DNA of 64,000 bases from an uncultured Clostridia bacterium. GTDB taxonomy: Bacteria > Bacillota > Clostridia > TANB77 > CAG-508. A model generated the notes under the pieces. The model was not told the origin of the DNA. It did not search any database and saw nothing but the letters and a program-made list of their open reading frames with translations. The translations under genes and the position numbers were made by a program. Positions 44,265 to 53,086 of this stretch are shown here, piece by piece; positions within the stretch are counted from its first letter, which is position 1; each line of letters starts with the position of its first letter. The stretch spans positions 45,631-109,630 of the forward strand of contig CALXAA010000003.1 in the NCBI GenBank assembly GCA_944386165.1, in the 5' to 3' direction.

Positions 44265-45038
44265 TTACACACCCATTATGTTATATCCATTGTCTGCATA
44301 AATTACTTGTCCTGTTATTGCTGATGACATTTTGCTTAAAAGGAATGTTGCTACATCTCCAACTTCTGTTGTTGTAACATTTCTGTGTAATGGTGCTCTT
44401 TCTTCTACTATGTCTAAAATAGAGTTGAAGTCTTTTATTCCTTTTGCTGATAATGTTTTTATTGGTCCAGCAGATACTGCATTTACTCTTATGTTTTCTT
44501 TTCCCAAATTGTCTGCTAAATATCTTACACTTGCTTCTAGAGCTGCTTTTGCTACTCCCATTACATTATATCCTTCTAATACTTTTGTTGAACCATGATA
44601 TGTTAGTGTTACTAAACTTGCATTTTCGTTTAACATATCTAGTTCTTTTGCCATTCTTGATACTAAAACAAATGAATATGCACTTACATCACATGCATGT
44701 GAATATCCTTCTTTGCTTGTTAAAATAAAGTCATTGTGTAAATCTTCTGTGTTTGCATGTGCTATTGCATGAACTATTCCATCGATTTTTCCGTTTTCTT
44801 CTTTTATTTTTGTGAATACTTCTCTTACTTTTTCATCTTCTGATGCTCCATTTAATACATATGCTTTACTTCCTTTGAATTCTGAAATTAGGCTTTCTAT
44901 TTTATCTTTGTTTTCTTCTCCCATATATGTAAATAGTAATTGTGCTCCATTTTCATATGCTGATTTTGCAATTCCAAATGCTATACTCCATTTATTTCTT
45001 ATTCCCATTATTAATATTTTTTTACCTTCTAATAACAT
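44265..45038 (-). CDS. fabI: Enoyl-[acyl-carrier-protein] reductase, FabI type
   Basis: 257 aa from the ATG at 45038. It catalyses the last step of each fatty acid elongation cycle with NAD(P)H. Family signature GIRNKWSIAFGIA near residue 11, the VHAIAHANTEDL block, and the catalytic Tyr-x6-Lys in YNVMGVAK near 156. An in-frame TTG at 45053 is a less likely start. It is the last gene of the fatty acid operon. Many clostridia use FabK instead; the FabI form is visible here. Confidence 0.94.
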   Translation of the reverse strand: MLLEGKKILIMGIRNKWSIAFGIAKSAYENGAQLLFTYMGEENKDKIESLISEFKGSKAYVLNGASEDEKVREVFTKIKEENGKIDGIVHAIAHANTEDLHNDFILTSKEGYSHACDVSAYSFVLVSRMAKELDMLNENASLVTLTYHGSTKVLEGYNVMGVAKAALEASVRYLADNLGKENIRVNAVSAGPIKTLSAKGIKDFNSILDIVEERAPLHRNVTTTEVGDVATFLLSKMSSAITGQVIYADNGYNIMGV

Positions 45039-45119
45039 AATTTTTTCTTGCAATCATTTTATTAAAATAATTGCATTACCTCCTTTTTAATTTCTATCTA
45101 TGTTTTTATTTTATAATAT

Positions 45120-45920
45120 TTATTGTATTATTTTATATTCTCCCATATTTCTGAATTTTTGGTATCTTTCTTCTTTTATTTCTTCTGGACTTTTTTTACT
45201 ATATTCTTTTATTATTTTTAGTATTTCTTTTTTTAGATTTTCACTAATTGTATTAAAACTTTCTTGTTCGTCTCCTTCTGGCTCTTTTATTATTTTATCA
45301 ATTACTCTTAGTTCTTTTAAATCTTTTGCTGTTAATTTCATTACTTCAGCAGCTTCTTTGGCTCTTGATGAGTCTTTCCATAAAATACTTGCATATCCTT
45401 CTGGAGAAAGTATTGAATATATTGCATTTTCAAGCATTATTACTTTATTTCCTAACCCTAATGCTAAAGCTCCTCCACTTGAACCTTCTCCAACAACTAT
45501 ACTAATTGTTGGTACTGTTAGACTTGCCATTTGAAGCATTGAACTTGCTATTGCTTCTCCTTGACCTCTTTCTTCTGCTCCTATTCCTGGATATGCTCCT
45601 TTAGTATCTATAAAGGTTATTACTGGTCTACGAAATTTTTCTGCTTGTTTCATAAATCTAATTCCTTTTCTATAACTTTCTGGATTTGGCATTCCAAAAT
45701 TTCTTTCAATATTTTCTTTTGTAGTTCTTCCTTTTTGTTCTGCTATAATTGTAAAATTTTGATTTCCTATTCTTGCTAGGCCACAAACTATTGCTTTATC
45801 ATCTTTAAATTGCCTATCTCCATGTAATTCTATAAATTCATCAAATATTTTTTCTACATAATCTAATGATGTTTTTCTTTTTGGGTTTCGCGCTATTTCA
45901 ACTCTATCCCATGCATCCAT
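45120..45920 (-). CDS. accA: Acetyl-CoA carboxylase carboxyltransferase subunit alpha
   Basis: 266 aa, shorter than E. coli AccA but normal for Firmicutes. It pairs with AccD to transfer CO2 from biotin to acetyl-CoA. Motifs: WDRVEIARNPKRKTSLDYVE at the start, FIDTKGAYPGIGAEERGQGEA near 140, and SIVVGEGSSGGALALGLGNK near 175. The ATG at 45920 is chosen over a GTG nine bases before it that overlaps the ribosome site. 18 bp downstream of accD. Confidence 0.95.
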   Translation of the reverse strand: MDAWDRVEIARNPKRKTSLDYVEKIFDEFIELHGDRQFKDDKAIVCGLARIGNQNFTIIAEQKGRTTKENIERNFGMPNPESYRKGIRFMKQAEKFRRPVITFIDTKGAYPGIGAEERGQGEAIASSMLQMASLTVPTISIVVGEGSSGGALALGLGNKVIMLENAIYSILSPEGYASILWKDSSRAKEAAEVMKLTAKDLKELRVIDKIIKEPEGDEQESFNTISENLKKEILKIIKEYSKKSPEEIKEERYQKFRNMGEYKIIQ

Positions 45921-45947
45921 TTTTTTCACCTCTTTTTTATTAGATTT

Positions 45948-46787
45948 TTAATTTTTGTTTAATTGTATTAATTTTGATAATGTGTTTTTTAAATCTTTTC
46001 TTTCTACTATTTTATCTATAAATCCATGGTCTAATAAAAATTCTGCTGTTTGAAATCCTTCTGGAAGTTCTTCTCCTATTGTTTGCTCAATTACTCTTTG
46101 TCCGGCAAAACCTATCATTGCTCCTGGCTCTGCTAAAATTATATCTGCTAAACTTGCAAATGATGCTGTAACTCCTCCATATGTTGGATCTGTTAGAACA
46201 GATATATATAATAATCCTGCTTCATTTAGTTTTTCTATTGCTGATGTTGTTTTTGCCATTTGCATTAGTGATATTATTCCTTCTTGCATTCTTGCACCAC
46301 CAGATACGCAGAAAATTATTATAGGTAGTTTTAGTTCAATTGCTCTTTCTATTGAATATGTAATTTTTTCTCCTACAACAATTCCCATACTTCCCATTAA
46401 AAATCCACTATCCATTACACATATTACAACTTCTTCTCCATTTATTTTTCCTGTTCCACTACTTACTGCTTCTTGTATTCCTGTTTTTTCTCTTAATGAT
46501 TTTAATTTTTTTGGATAGTCTTCTAAGTTTAATGGGTTTGTTGTATCTATATTAAAATCAAATTTTTTATATGTTCCTTCATCAATAATACTTTCTAGCC
46601 TTTTATTTATGTGCATTCTAAAATATCCACCACAATTAGGGCAAATACTTAAATTTTCTCTTAATGAATCTTTATATATTATTTCTTTACACTTATCACA
46701 TTTTACCCATTTTCCTACAGGTATATCTACTTTATTTTGTATACGTTTTGCAGTTGGTTCTCTTTTTTTAATTTTGTCTACTATCAT
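45948..46787 (-). CDS. accD: Acetyl-CoA carboxylase carboxyltransferase subunit beta
   Basis: 279 aa. The N-terminal zinc ribbon is visible as CDKC at residue ~34 and CPNC near 53. The crotonase-like carboxyltransferase domain follows, with [19 protein letters not shown] and [17 protein letters not shown], ending in the oxyanion-hole region [20 protein letters not shown]. It forms the alpha2beta2 transferase with AccA, whose gene is next. Start preceded by AAGGAG. Confidence 0.95.
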   Translation of the reverse strand: MIVDKIKKREPTAKRIQNKVDIPVGKWVKCDKCKEIIYKDSLRENLSICPNCGGYFRMHINKRLESIIDEGTYKKFDFNIDTTNPLNLEDYPKKLKSLREKTGIQEAVSSGTGKINGEEVVICVMDSGFLMGSMGIVVGEKITYSIERAIELKLPIIIFCVSGGARMQEGIISLMQMAKTTSAIEKLNEAGLLYISVLTDPTYGGVTASFASLADIILAEPGAMIGFAGQRVIEQTIGEELPEGFQTAEFLLDHGFIDKIVERKDLKNTLSKLIQLNKN

Positions 46788-46804
46788 GTTTTAACTCCTT
46801 AAAA

Positions 46805-48154
46805 CTATTTTTTTAATATTTCTTTTTCTATAAATGATGTGTCAAAATTTCCTCTGATGAAATTTTGATTTTTTATAATTTGAAATAAAAAGTCTATGTT
46901 TGTATCTACACCTTCTATAACTGTTTCTTCTAGTGCTCTTTTCATTTTGCTTATTGCTTCATTTCTTGTGTCTCCATGTGTAATTATTTTTGCTATCATT
47001 GAGTCATATGTAGGTGGTATTGTATATCCTTCATAAATGGCAGTATCTATTCTTATTCCATTTCCTCCAGGTAGGTTTAATCCTGTAATTGTTCCTGGAC
47101 ATGGCATAAAGTTTTTACTTGGATTTTCTGCATTAATTCTGCATTCAATACTATGTCCTCTGAATTCTATGTCTTTTTGTTTGAATCTTAGAGTTTCTCC
47201 TGCAGCAATTCTGATTTGCTCTTTTACTATATCAATTCCTGTTCTTTCTTCTGTTATTCCATGTTCAACTTGTATTCTAGTATTCATTTCCATGAAATAA
47301 AAGTTTTTATCACTGTCTACTAAAAATTCTATTGTTCCACAATTTGAATATCCAGCAGTTTTTGCAGCTTTAACTGCTACTTCTCCCATTTTGTTTCTTA
47401 ACTTGTCATCAATTGCTGTTGATGGAGTTTCTTCAATTATTTTTTGGTTTCTTCTTTGTATTGAACAATCTCTTTCTCCTAAATGTATTACATTTCCATG
47501 TTCATCTGCTAATATTTGGATTTCTACATGTCTTGGATTTTTTATGAATTTTTCTATATAAATTTCATCATCATTAAATGATATTTTTGCTTCTTGTTTT
47601 ACAATATTGTAATTGCTTTCTAATTCGTCTGGACTGTTTACAATACGTATTCCTTTTCCTCCACCACCTGCTGCAGCTTTTAGCATTACTGGATATCCTA
47701 TTTTTTCTGCTATTTTTTTTGCATCTGTAAGTCCTGTAACACTTCCTTCTGATCCTGGAATTACAGGAACTCCTGCTGATTTCATTAATTCTTTTGCTTT
47801 TGATTTATTTCCTAATAAATCAATTACTTCTGGTTTTGGTCCTATGAATTTTATATTTGATTCTTCACAAATTTTAGCAAAGTGACTGTTTTCAGATAAA
47901 AATCCAAAACCTGGATGAATACTATCTGCTCCTGTTATGTGAGCTGCTTCTATTATATTTTTGATATTTAAATAGCTTTTACTAGAACTTGCAGGTCCAA
48001 TACATATTGCTTCATCTGCAAGTCTTGTATGCATTGCATCTTTATCAATTTCTGAATATACTGCAACTGTTTTTATATTCATTTCTTTACATGCTCTTAT
48101 AATTCTAACAGCTATTTCTCCTCTATTTGCAATTAATATTTTATTCATTTTCAT
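46805..48154 (-). CDS. accC: Acetyl-CoA carboxylase, biotin carboxylase subunit
   Basis: 449 aa, typical AccC. ATP-grasp enzyme that carboxylates biotin on AccB. Motifs: [18 protein letters not shown] at the start, the glycine-rich ATP loop [14 protein letters not shown] near 160, [17 protein letters not shown] near 205, and [20 protein letters not shown] near 275. An ATG six bases in (48148) is an alternative start; neither has a strong ribosome site. It is the first gene after the interrupting plus-strand cassette. Confidence 0.95.
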   Translation of the reverse strand: MKMNKILIANRGEIAVRIIRACKEMNIKTVAVYSEIDKDAMHTRLADEAICIGPASSSKSYLNIKNIIEAAHITGADSIHPGFGFLSENSHFAKICEESNIKFIGPKPEVIDLLGNKSKAKELMKSAGVPVIPGSEGSVTGLTDAKKIAEKIGYPVMLKAAAGGGGKGIRIVNSPDELESNYNIVKQEAKISFNDDEIYIEKFIKNPRHVEIQILADEHGNVIHLGERDCSIQRRNQKIIEETPSTAIDDKLRNKMGEVAVKAAKTAGYSNCGTIEFLVDSDKNFYFMEMNTRIQVEHGITEERTGIDIVKEQIRIAAGETLRFKQKDIEFRGHSIECRINAENPSKNFMPCPGTITGLNLPGGNGIRIDTAIYEGYTIPPTYDSMIAKIITHGDTRNEAISKMKRALEETVIEGVDTNIDFLFQIIKNQNFIRGNFDTSFIEKEILKK

Positions 48155-48205
48155 ATTTTATAGCAAAAAAACTATAAACTCTCCTCTCTTATATAATTGA
48201 TTGTT

Positions 48206-48234
48206 TTGATTTTAATACATTTTTATGTTATAAT
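48206..48234 (+). promoter_or_regulatory. Promoter of the small cassette gene
   Basis: Plus strand: -35 TTGATT (48206-48211), 17-bp spacer, -10 TATAAT (48229-48234), about 65 bp before the start codon at 48300. Confidence 0.8.
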
Positions 48235-48299
48235 TAAATTAACTATTCGTTTGTGCTCACAAGAAAAACTCTATTTTAAATACACTGGAGGTGTGACTA

Positions 48300-48563
48300 A
48301 TGTCTTATGATAATATGGAGTTTTTCAAAAAGTCGGATACCTGTAAACCGTTGGAACAGCAGTTAAAAGACCTTGCTGAAAATAACGGTGGCGTGCTCCC
48401 AAAAGACTTCAAACTGAAAATTGAAGGAGTTTTTCAGAGCAAACTAATTAAAGAACTTCTTGTAGACTCTGGATACATCCACGATGGCGATTCTTTCAAG
48501 AAACGCGTAGAGATGAAGTCTGTAGGAGATGAGTTAGAAATAACAGTTGAAGTTCATCTGTAA
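48300..48563 (+). CDS. Small unrecognised protein in an independent cassette
   Basis: 87 aa, acidic/basic mixed, no membrane helix or signal. It begins MSYDNMEFFKKSDTCKPLEQ and has a repeated beta-like ending RVEMKSVGDELEITVEVHL. I do not recognise it. The start has GGAGG with GTGACTA spacing. The gene has its own consensus promoter and hairpin terminator, runs opposite to the fatty acid operon and lies between accC and fabZ. It is visibly richer in G+C (21 of the first 60 bases, versus a fifth or less in many nearby stretches), suggesting insertion of a foreign unit. Confidence 0.75.
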   Translation: MSYDNMEFFKKSDTCKPLEQQLKDLAENNGGVLPKDFKLKIEGVFQSKLIKELLVDSGYIHDGDSFKKRVEMKSVGDELEITVEVHL

Positions 48564-48585
48564 TTTCTTCTCTTTATCCGCTTTA

Positions 48586-48617
48586 GAGGGTTGCTTTGCG
48601 ACCCTCTTCATTTTTAT
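48586..48617 (+). terminator. Terminator of the small cassette gene
   Basis: Hairpin AGAGGGT / ACCCTCT around a 9-base loop, followed by TCATTTTTATT, 22 bp past the stop codon. Confidence 0.85.
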
Positions 48618-48624
48618 TAATTTT

Positions 48625-49050
48625 TTATCCTACAACTGCAAATGTTAATTCTCCTTTTGCTACTATTTTGTCATCTACTGTTGCAATTGCTTCTCCAACT
48701 CCTATTGGACCTTTTCTTTTTATTATTTTTACTTCTAATTTTAGTCTATCTCCTGGAACAACCATTTTTTTGAATTTCATTTTATCTATTCCACCAAATA
48801 GTGCATTTTTTCCTTTATTTTCTGGCATGCTTAGTATTGCTATTGCTCCAGCTTGTGCTAAACTTTCTGTAATTAATACTCCCGGCATTATTGGATTACC
48901 TGGAAAATGTCCTTTAAAATACCATTCACTTTCATCTACATTTTTATATGCTATTGCACTTTCTCCTGGTACATATTCTTCTACTTCATCTATCATTAAA
49001 AATGGTTCTCTTTGTGGTATTATTTCTTTTATTTGTTCTTTATTTAACAT
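48625..49050 (-). CDS. fabZ: 3-hydroxyacyl-ACP dehydratase FabZ
   Basis: 141 aa, normal FabZ length. It dehydrates 3-hydroxyacyl-ACP in each elongation cycle. Motifs: EIIPQREPFLMIDEVEEY at residue ~10 (with Gln for the usual non-catalytic His in PHRxPF) and the active-site block FKGHFPGNPIMPGVLITESLAQ near 50, holding the catalytic His and Glu. 16 bp downstream of accB. Its downstream neighbour in the operon, accC, is separated by the plus-strand cassette. Confidence 0.95.
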   Translation of the reverse strand: MLNKEQIKEIIPQREPFLMIDEVEEYVPGESAIAYKNVDESEWYFKGHFPGNPIMPGVLITESLAQAGAIAILSMPENKGKNALFGGIDKMKFKKMVVPGDRLKLEVKIIKRKGPIGVGEAIATVDDKIVAKGELTFAVVG

Positions 49051-49066
49051 GATTTTCTCCTTTTTA

Positions 49067-49507
49067 TTATTTTATTTTAAATAATGGTTTTCCGTATTCT
49101 ACCATTTCTCCATCTTTAACAAGAACCTCTACAATTGTTCCATCAAATTCAGATTCAATTTCATTCATAAGTTTCATTGCTTCTATAATACATAATACAT
49201 CACCTTTTTTGACAGTTTTACCAACTTCTACATATGGTGCAGAATTTGGGTCTGGTCTTAAATAAAATGTTCCAACCATTGGTGATTTTACTATATTCCC
49301 TTCTTCTGTTTTTGGGTTTTCTTGAATTGTTTGTGATTGTTCAATTGGTTGTGATTGTATAATTTTATCTGCTGTTTTTTCAACTATTTGTAATTCTTTG
49401 TCTTTTTTCATTTTAATTTTAGTACCATCTGGAAAATCTATATTAATTTCTGTTAATTTTGAATTTCCCATATCTTCAATTAATTTCTTTATATCTTCAT
49501 AATTCAT
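49067..49507 (-). CDS. accB: Biotin carboxyl carrier protein of acetyl-CoA carboxylase
   Basis: 146 aa. N-terminal helical domain, an acidic/Gln linker (about residues 45-70), then the biotinyl domain with VKSPMVGTFY and the biotinylated Lys in CIIEAMKLMNE near 112. It carries biotin between AccC and AccA/AccD. Biotin ligase is encoded four genes upstream in the same operon. Between fabF and fabZ. Confidence 0.95.
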   Translation of the reverse strand: MNYEDIKKLIEDMGNSKLTEINIDFPDGTKIKMKKDKELQIVEKTADKIIQSQPIEQSQTIQENPKTEEGNIVKSPMVGTFYLRPDPNSAPYVEVGKTVKKGDVLCIIEAMKLMNEIESEFDGTIVEVLVKDGEMVEYGKPLFKIK

Positions 49508-49539
49508 TTTTACATATTCCTTTCTTTAAATTATATGTA

Positions 49540-50781
49540 TTATTTAGCAAATTTTTTTAAAATTATACTTGCATTATGTCCACCAAATCCTAATGAATTT
49601 GACATTACTAGTTTCAAATCTGCATTTCTTACTTCATTTGGAACAACATCTAAATCACATTCTTCATCTTTTTCTTTGTAATTAATTGTTGGAGGAACTT
49701 TGCCTGTTTCTAATGCTTTTGTACAGAATATTGCTTCAACTCCTCCTGCTGCTCCAAGTAAATGACCTATATTTCCTTTTGTTGAACTTACCATAACTTT
49801 TTTTGCTGATTCTTCAAATGCTTTTTTTATAGCTAATGTTTCACATAAATCATTTAAATGTGTTGATGTACCATGTGCATTTATGTAATCTACATCTTCT
49901 GGATTTATATTAGCAGATTCCATTGCTCTAGTCATAGCTCTTGCTGCACCTTCTCCATCTGGTGATGGTGATGTTATATGATATGCATCTGATGTTGCAC
50001 CATATCCTACTACCTCAGCATATATTTTAGCTCCTCTTTTTAAAGCATGTTCTAATTCTTCTAAAACTAGTATTCCTGCACCTTCTCCCATTACAAATCC
50101 GCTTCTTTCTTTGTCAAATGGAATACTTGCTCTTGTTTTATCTTCTGTTTCATTTGATAATGCTTTCATATTTTCAAAACCAGCAATTCCAATTTCACAA
50201 ATAGATGCTTCTGTTCCACCAGCAATTATAACATCTTCATAACCATCTTTTATATTTCTATATGCTTCTCCAATTGCATGTGTTGATGATGCACAAGCAG
50301 ATACTATTGAAATTGATTCTCCTTTTGCGCCTAATTCAATTGCGATATTTCCAGCAGGCATATTTGCAATTGTCATTGGTATAAACATTGGAGATATTCT
50401 ATTATGTCCTTTTGTACAGCTTATTGTACATTGCTCTTGAATTGTTCTTAGTCCTGCAATTCCTGAACTTACAAATACTCCCATTCTTTCAAAATCTGTA
50501 TTTTCTTTATCTATTCCACTATCTTTAAGTGCTTCTTTTGCAGCAATAATTGCAAATTGAGAACTTCTATCTAATCTTTTTGCTTGTTTTAGTTCAAAAT
50601 AATCTTGTGGATTATAATCCTTTACTTCTCCTGCAAATTTTGTTTTAAATGTACTTGTATCAAATAATGTAATATTATCTATTCCACATTTTTTATCTAA
50701 AATTCCTTGCCATGTTTCATCTACATTTTTTCCTATCGGTGTTATAGCTCCAAGTCCTGTAATTACTACTCTCTTTTCCAT
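49540..50781 (-). CDS. fabF: 3-oxoacyl-ACP synthase II
   Basis: 413 aa from the ATG at 50781, which has AAAGGA upstream. Condensing enzyme of chain elongation. The catalytic triad is visible: Cys in VSACASSTHAIG near 163, His in NAHGTST near 302 and His in KGNIGHLLGAAGGVEA near 338. The start RVVITGLGAITPIG is standard. No fabH (initiating synthase) or acpP gene lies in this operon. Confidence 0.96.
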   Translation of the reverse strand: MEKRVVITGLGAITPIGKNVDETWQGILDKKCGIDNITLFDTSTFKTKFAGEVKDYNPQDYFELKQAKRLDRSSQFAIIAAKEALKDSGIDKENTDFERMGVFVSSGIAGLRTIQEQCTISCTKGHNRISPMFIPMTIANMPAGNIAIELGAKGESISIVSACASSTHAIGEAYRNIKDGYEDVIIAGGTEASICEIGIAGFENMKALSNETEDKTRASIPFDKERSGFVMGEGAGILVLEELEHALKRGAKIYAEVVGYGATSDAYHITSPSPDGEGAARAMTRAMESANINPEDVDYINAHGTSTHLNDLCETLAIKKAFEESAKKVMVSSTKGNIGHLLGAAGGVEAIFCTKALETGKVPPTINYKEKDEECDLDVVPNEVRNADLKLVMSNSLGFGGHNASIILKKFAK

Positions 50782-50821
50782 TTTTTTCATTCCTTTTCTA
50801 TTAAATATTTTTATAATTTTT

Positions 50822-51556
50822 TTACATTATCATTCCGCCATCAACATTTATAACTTGGCCTGTTATATAAGAACTGTCTTCTGATGCTAAAAATTTAACT
50901 ACTTTTGCTACTTCTTGTGCAGATCCCATTCTTTTTACAGGGATGTTTTTTGCAATTTCATTTCTTATTTCTTCTTTTAAAACACCAGTCATATCTGTTT
51001 CTATAAATCCTGGTGCAATAGCATTTACTAAAATATTTCTTGATGCTACTTCTTTTGCTAAACTTTTTGTAAATCCTATTATTCCTGCTTTTGATGCAGA
51101 ATAGTTTGTTTGCCCTGCATTTCCAGCCACTCCTACAACAGATGAAATATTTATAATTCTTCCACTATGTGCTTTCATCATATAACTTATAACATTTTTT
51201 GTTACATTAAATGTTCCACCTAAGTTTGTATCTACTACTTGTTTAAAATCTTCTTCTTTCATTCTAATTAGTAATGAGTCTCTTGTGATTCCTGCATTAT
51301 TTACTAGTACATCAATATGTCCAAATTTTTCTATAACTTGTTTTACAAATCTTTCACAATCTTCATAATTTGAAACATCACCTTGAACAGCTAATACTTC
51401 TACTCCAATTTCTGCTAATTCTTTTTTTGTATTTTCTAAATCTTCATTTTCTTTTCTATAATTTATAGCAATATCATATCCTTCTTTTGCAAGTGTTAAT
51501 GCAATTTGTTTTCCTATTCCTCTTGTAGCTCCTGTTATTAAAGCAACTTTACTCAT
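50822..51556 (-). CDS. fabG: 3-oxoacyl-ACP reductase
   Basis: 244 aa short-chain dehydrogenase that reduces 3-oxoacyl-ACP with NADPH. TGATRGIGKQIAL nucleotide-binding motif at residue 9, NNAGI at ~88, catalytic Ser in ISSVVGVAGNAGQ and Tyr-x3-Lys in NYSASKAGIIGFTKSLA near 152. Ends in the common GQVINVDGGMIM. Four bases from fabD. Confidence 0.96.
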   Translation of the reverse strand: MSKVALITGATRGIGKQIALTLAKEGYDIAINYRKENEDLENTKKELAEIGVEVLAVQGDVSNYEDCERFVKQVIEKFGHIDVLVNNAGITRDSLLIRMKEEDFKQVVDTNLGGTFNVTKNVISYMMKAHSGRIINISSVVGVAGNAGQTNYSASKAGIIGFTKSLAKEVASRNILVNAIAPGFIETDMTGVLKEEIRNEIAKNIPVKRMGSAQEVAKVVKFLASEDSSYITGQVINVDGGMIM

Positions 51557-51559
51557 AAT

Positions 51560-52498
51560 TTATTTCTCCTTTACAAATTTTATTACATTTTCTAATGTTT
51601 CTACATTATTAACATTTAAAATATTTATTTCTTTATCTGTTTCAATTTTTTTAACAAATCCTGATAATGTTTTTCCTGGCCCTATTTCAATAAATGTATC
51701 TACACCTAAGTCAAGCATTTCCTGTAAACTTTTTGAGAATTTAACTGGACTTATTATATGTTTTGCTAAAATTTCTCTTACATCATCATTTTCTGTATAA
51801 GGTTTTGCATCTAGATTTTTTATTACTAATGAATTTTGTTTATGTATTTCTATTTTATCTAATTCTTTTTTTAATTCTTCAGATGCTTTTTCTAATTTTA
51901 TTGTATGAAATGGTCCAGATGTTTTTAATTCTCTTACTTTTCTAGCTCCCATTTCTTTTAGGATTTTTTCTGCTTCTTCTACTCCTTCTTTATCTCCTGA
52001 AATTACAATTTGTCCAGGACAATTGAAATTTACTGGAACAGCAAAACCTTTTGATATTTTTTTACAAGCTTCTTCTACTTTTTCTTCTTCCATTCCAAGA
52101 ACTGCTGCCATTAGCCATTCTCCATCTGGAACTAAGTTTTGCATATATTCTCCACGTTTTTGAACTATTTTAACTCCTGTTTCAAAATCTAAAATCCCAC
52201 TATAAATTAATGCTGAATATTCTCCTAAGCTTAAACCTGCACTTACTTCTGCATTAATATCATTGTCTTTTAAGATTTTTAGAATTGCTAAACTCATAGT
52301 TAATATTGCTATTTGTGTATTTGAAGTTTTATTTAATTCTTCTTCTTCTCCTTCAAATGTCATTTGAGCAACATCTATACCTATTATGTCTTTTACTTTT
52401 TTATAAATGTCTCTTACTTCTTCATATTTTTCATATAAATCTTTTCCCATTCCAATGCTTTGTGAGCCTTGTCCAGGAAATAAAAAACCTATTTTCAT
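51560..52498 (-). CDS. fabD: Malonyl-CoA:ACP transacylase
   Basis: 312 aa. Transfers malonate to ACP. FLFPGQGSQSIGMG at the start and the nucleophilic Ser in GLSLGEYSAL near 90; Arg in KRGEYMQ and the catalytic His in SGPFHTIKLEKA near 200. Overlaps the end of the birA gene by 4 bases, so translation is coupled. Confidence 0.95.
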   Translation of the reverse strand: MKIGFLFPGQGSQSIGMGKDLYEKYEEVRDIYKKVKDIIGIDVAQMTFEGEEEELNKTSNTQIAILTMSLAILKILKDNDINAEVSAGLSLGEYSALIYSGILDFETGVKIVQKRGEYMQNLVPDGEWLMAAVLGMEEEKVEEACKKISKGFAVPVNFNCPGQIVISGDKEGVEEAEKILKEMGARKVRELKTSGPFHTIKLEKASEELKKELDKIEIHKQNSLVIKNLDAKPYTENDDVREILAKHIISPVKFSKSLQEMLDLGVDTFIEIGPGKTLSGFVKKIETDKEINILNVNNVETLENVIKFVKEK

Positions 52499-53070
52499 TC
52501 TATCACTTTCCTTTCTTTTAATTTTATTTCAAATTGTTCTATAATTTGTTGAATTATCTTCTCATTATCTACTTTAATATTGAATTCATTTTTTATGGAA
52601 CTTGCAATATTTTCTATGTCCTTATTAAATCTTTTTTGATTTGTATTTATTCCAATCCCAACAACAATATATTTTGTTATTTCACCATTAATTTTGCTTT
52701 CTGTTAATATTCCACCTAATTTTTTATTATTATAAACTATATCATTTGGAAATTTAATATTGAGTTTTATATTATATAATTTATAAAATACATCTAATAC
52801 TATTTGAGCTAATTCAATGGTTATTCCATCTAACTTTTGTGACTTACAGTTTACTTCTTTGTAAAAAGAAAATGCTATGTTATTTTTTTCATCAGTGTGC
52901 CAAACTCTGCCATGTGTTCCTTTTCCATTAGTCTGCTTTTCTGTTATTATAATTAATCCATCTTCGATTTTATTTTCTTTGATTCGTCTGTGTATTTCTA
53001 ATTGTGTTGAATCAATTATATCATAATGTTCTACTTTCTTTCCATTAATTTCGGAAGTTGTTTTTATCAT
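52495..53070 (-). CDS. birA: Biotin--[acetyl-CoA-carboxylase] ligase
   Basis: 191 aa: only the catalytic domain, without the N-terminal DNA-binding domain of bifunctional BirA, so it is a plain ligase that does not regulate biotin genes. Motifs: DSTQLEIHRR near residue 22, the adenylate-binding KQTNGKGTHGRVW near 46 and KFPNDIVYNNKKLGGILTE near 105. It would biotinylate AccB, encoded in the same operon. Confidence 0.92.
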   Translation of the reverse strand: MIKTTSEINGKKVEHYDIIDSTQLEIHRRIKENKIEDGLIIITEKQTNGKGTHGRVWHTDEKNNIAFSFYKEVNCKSQKLDGITIELAQIVLDVFYKLYNIKLNIKFPNDIVYNNKKLGGILTESKINGEITKYIVVGIGINTNQKRFNKDIENIASSIKNEFNIKVDNEKIIQQIIEQFEIKLKERKVIE

Positions 53071-53086
53071 TTTATTACTTTCCTTT

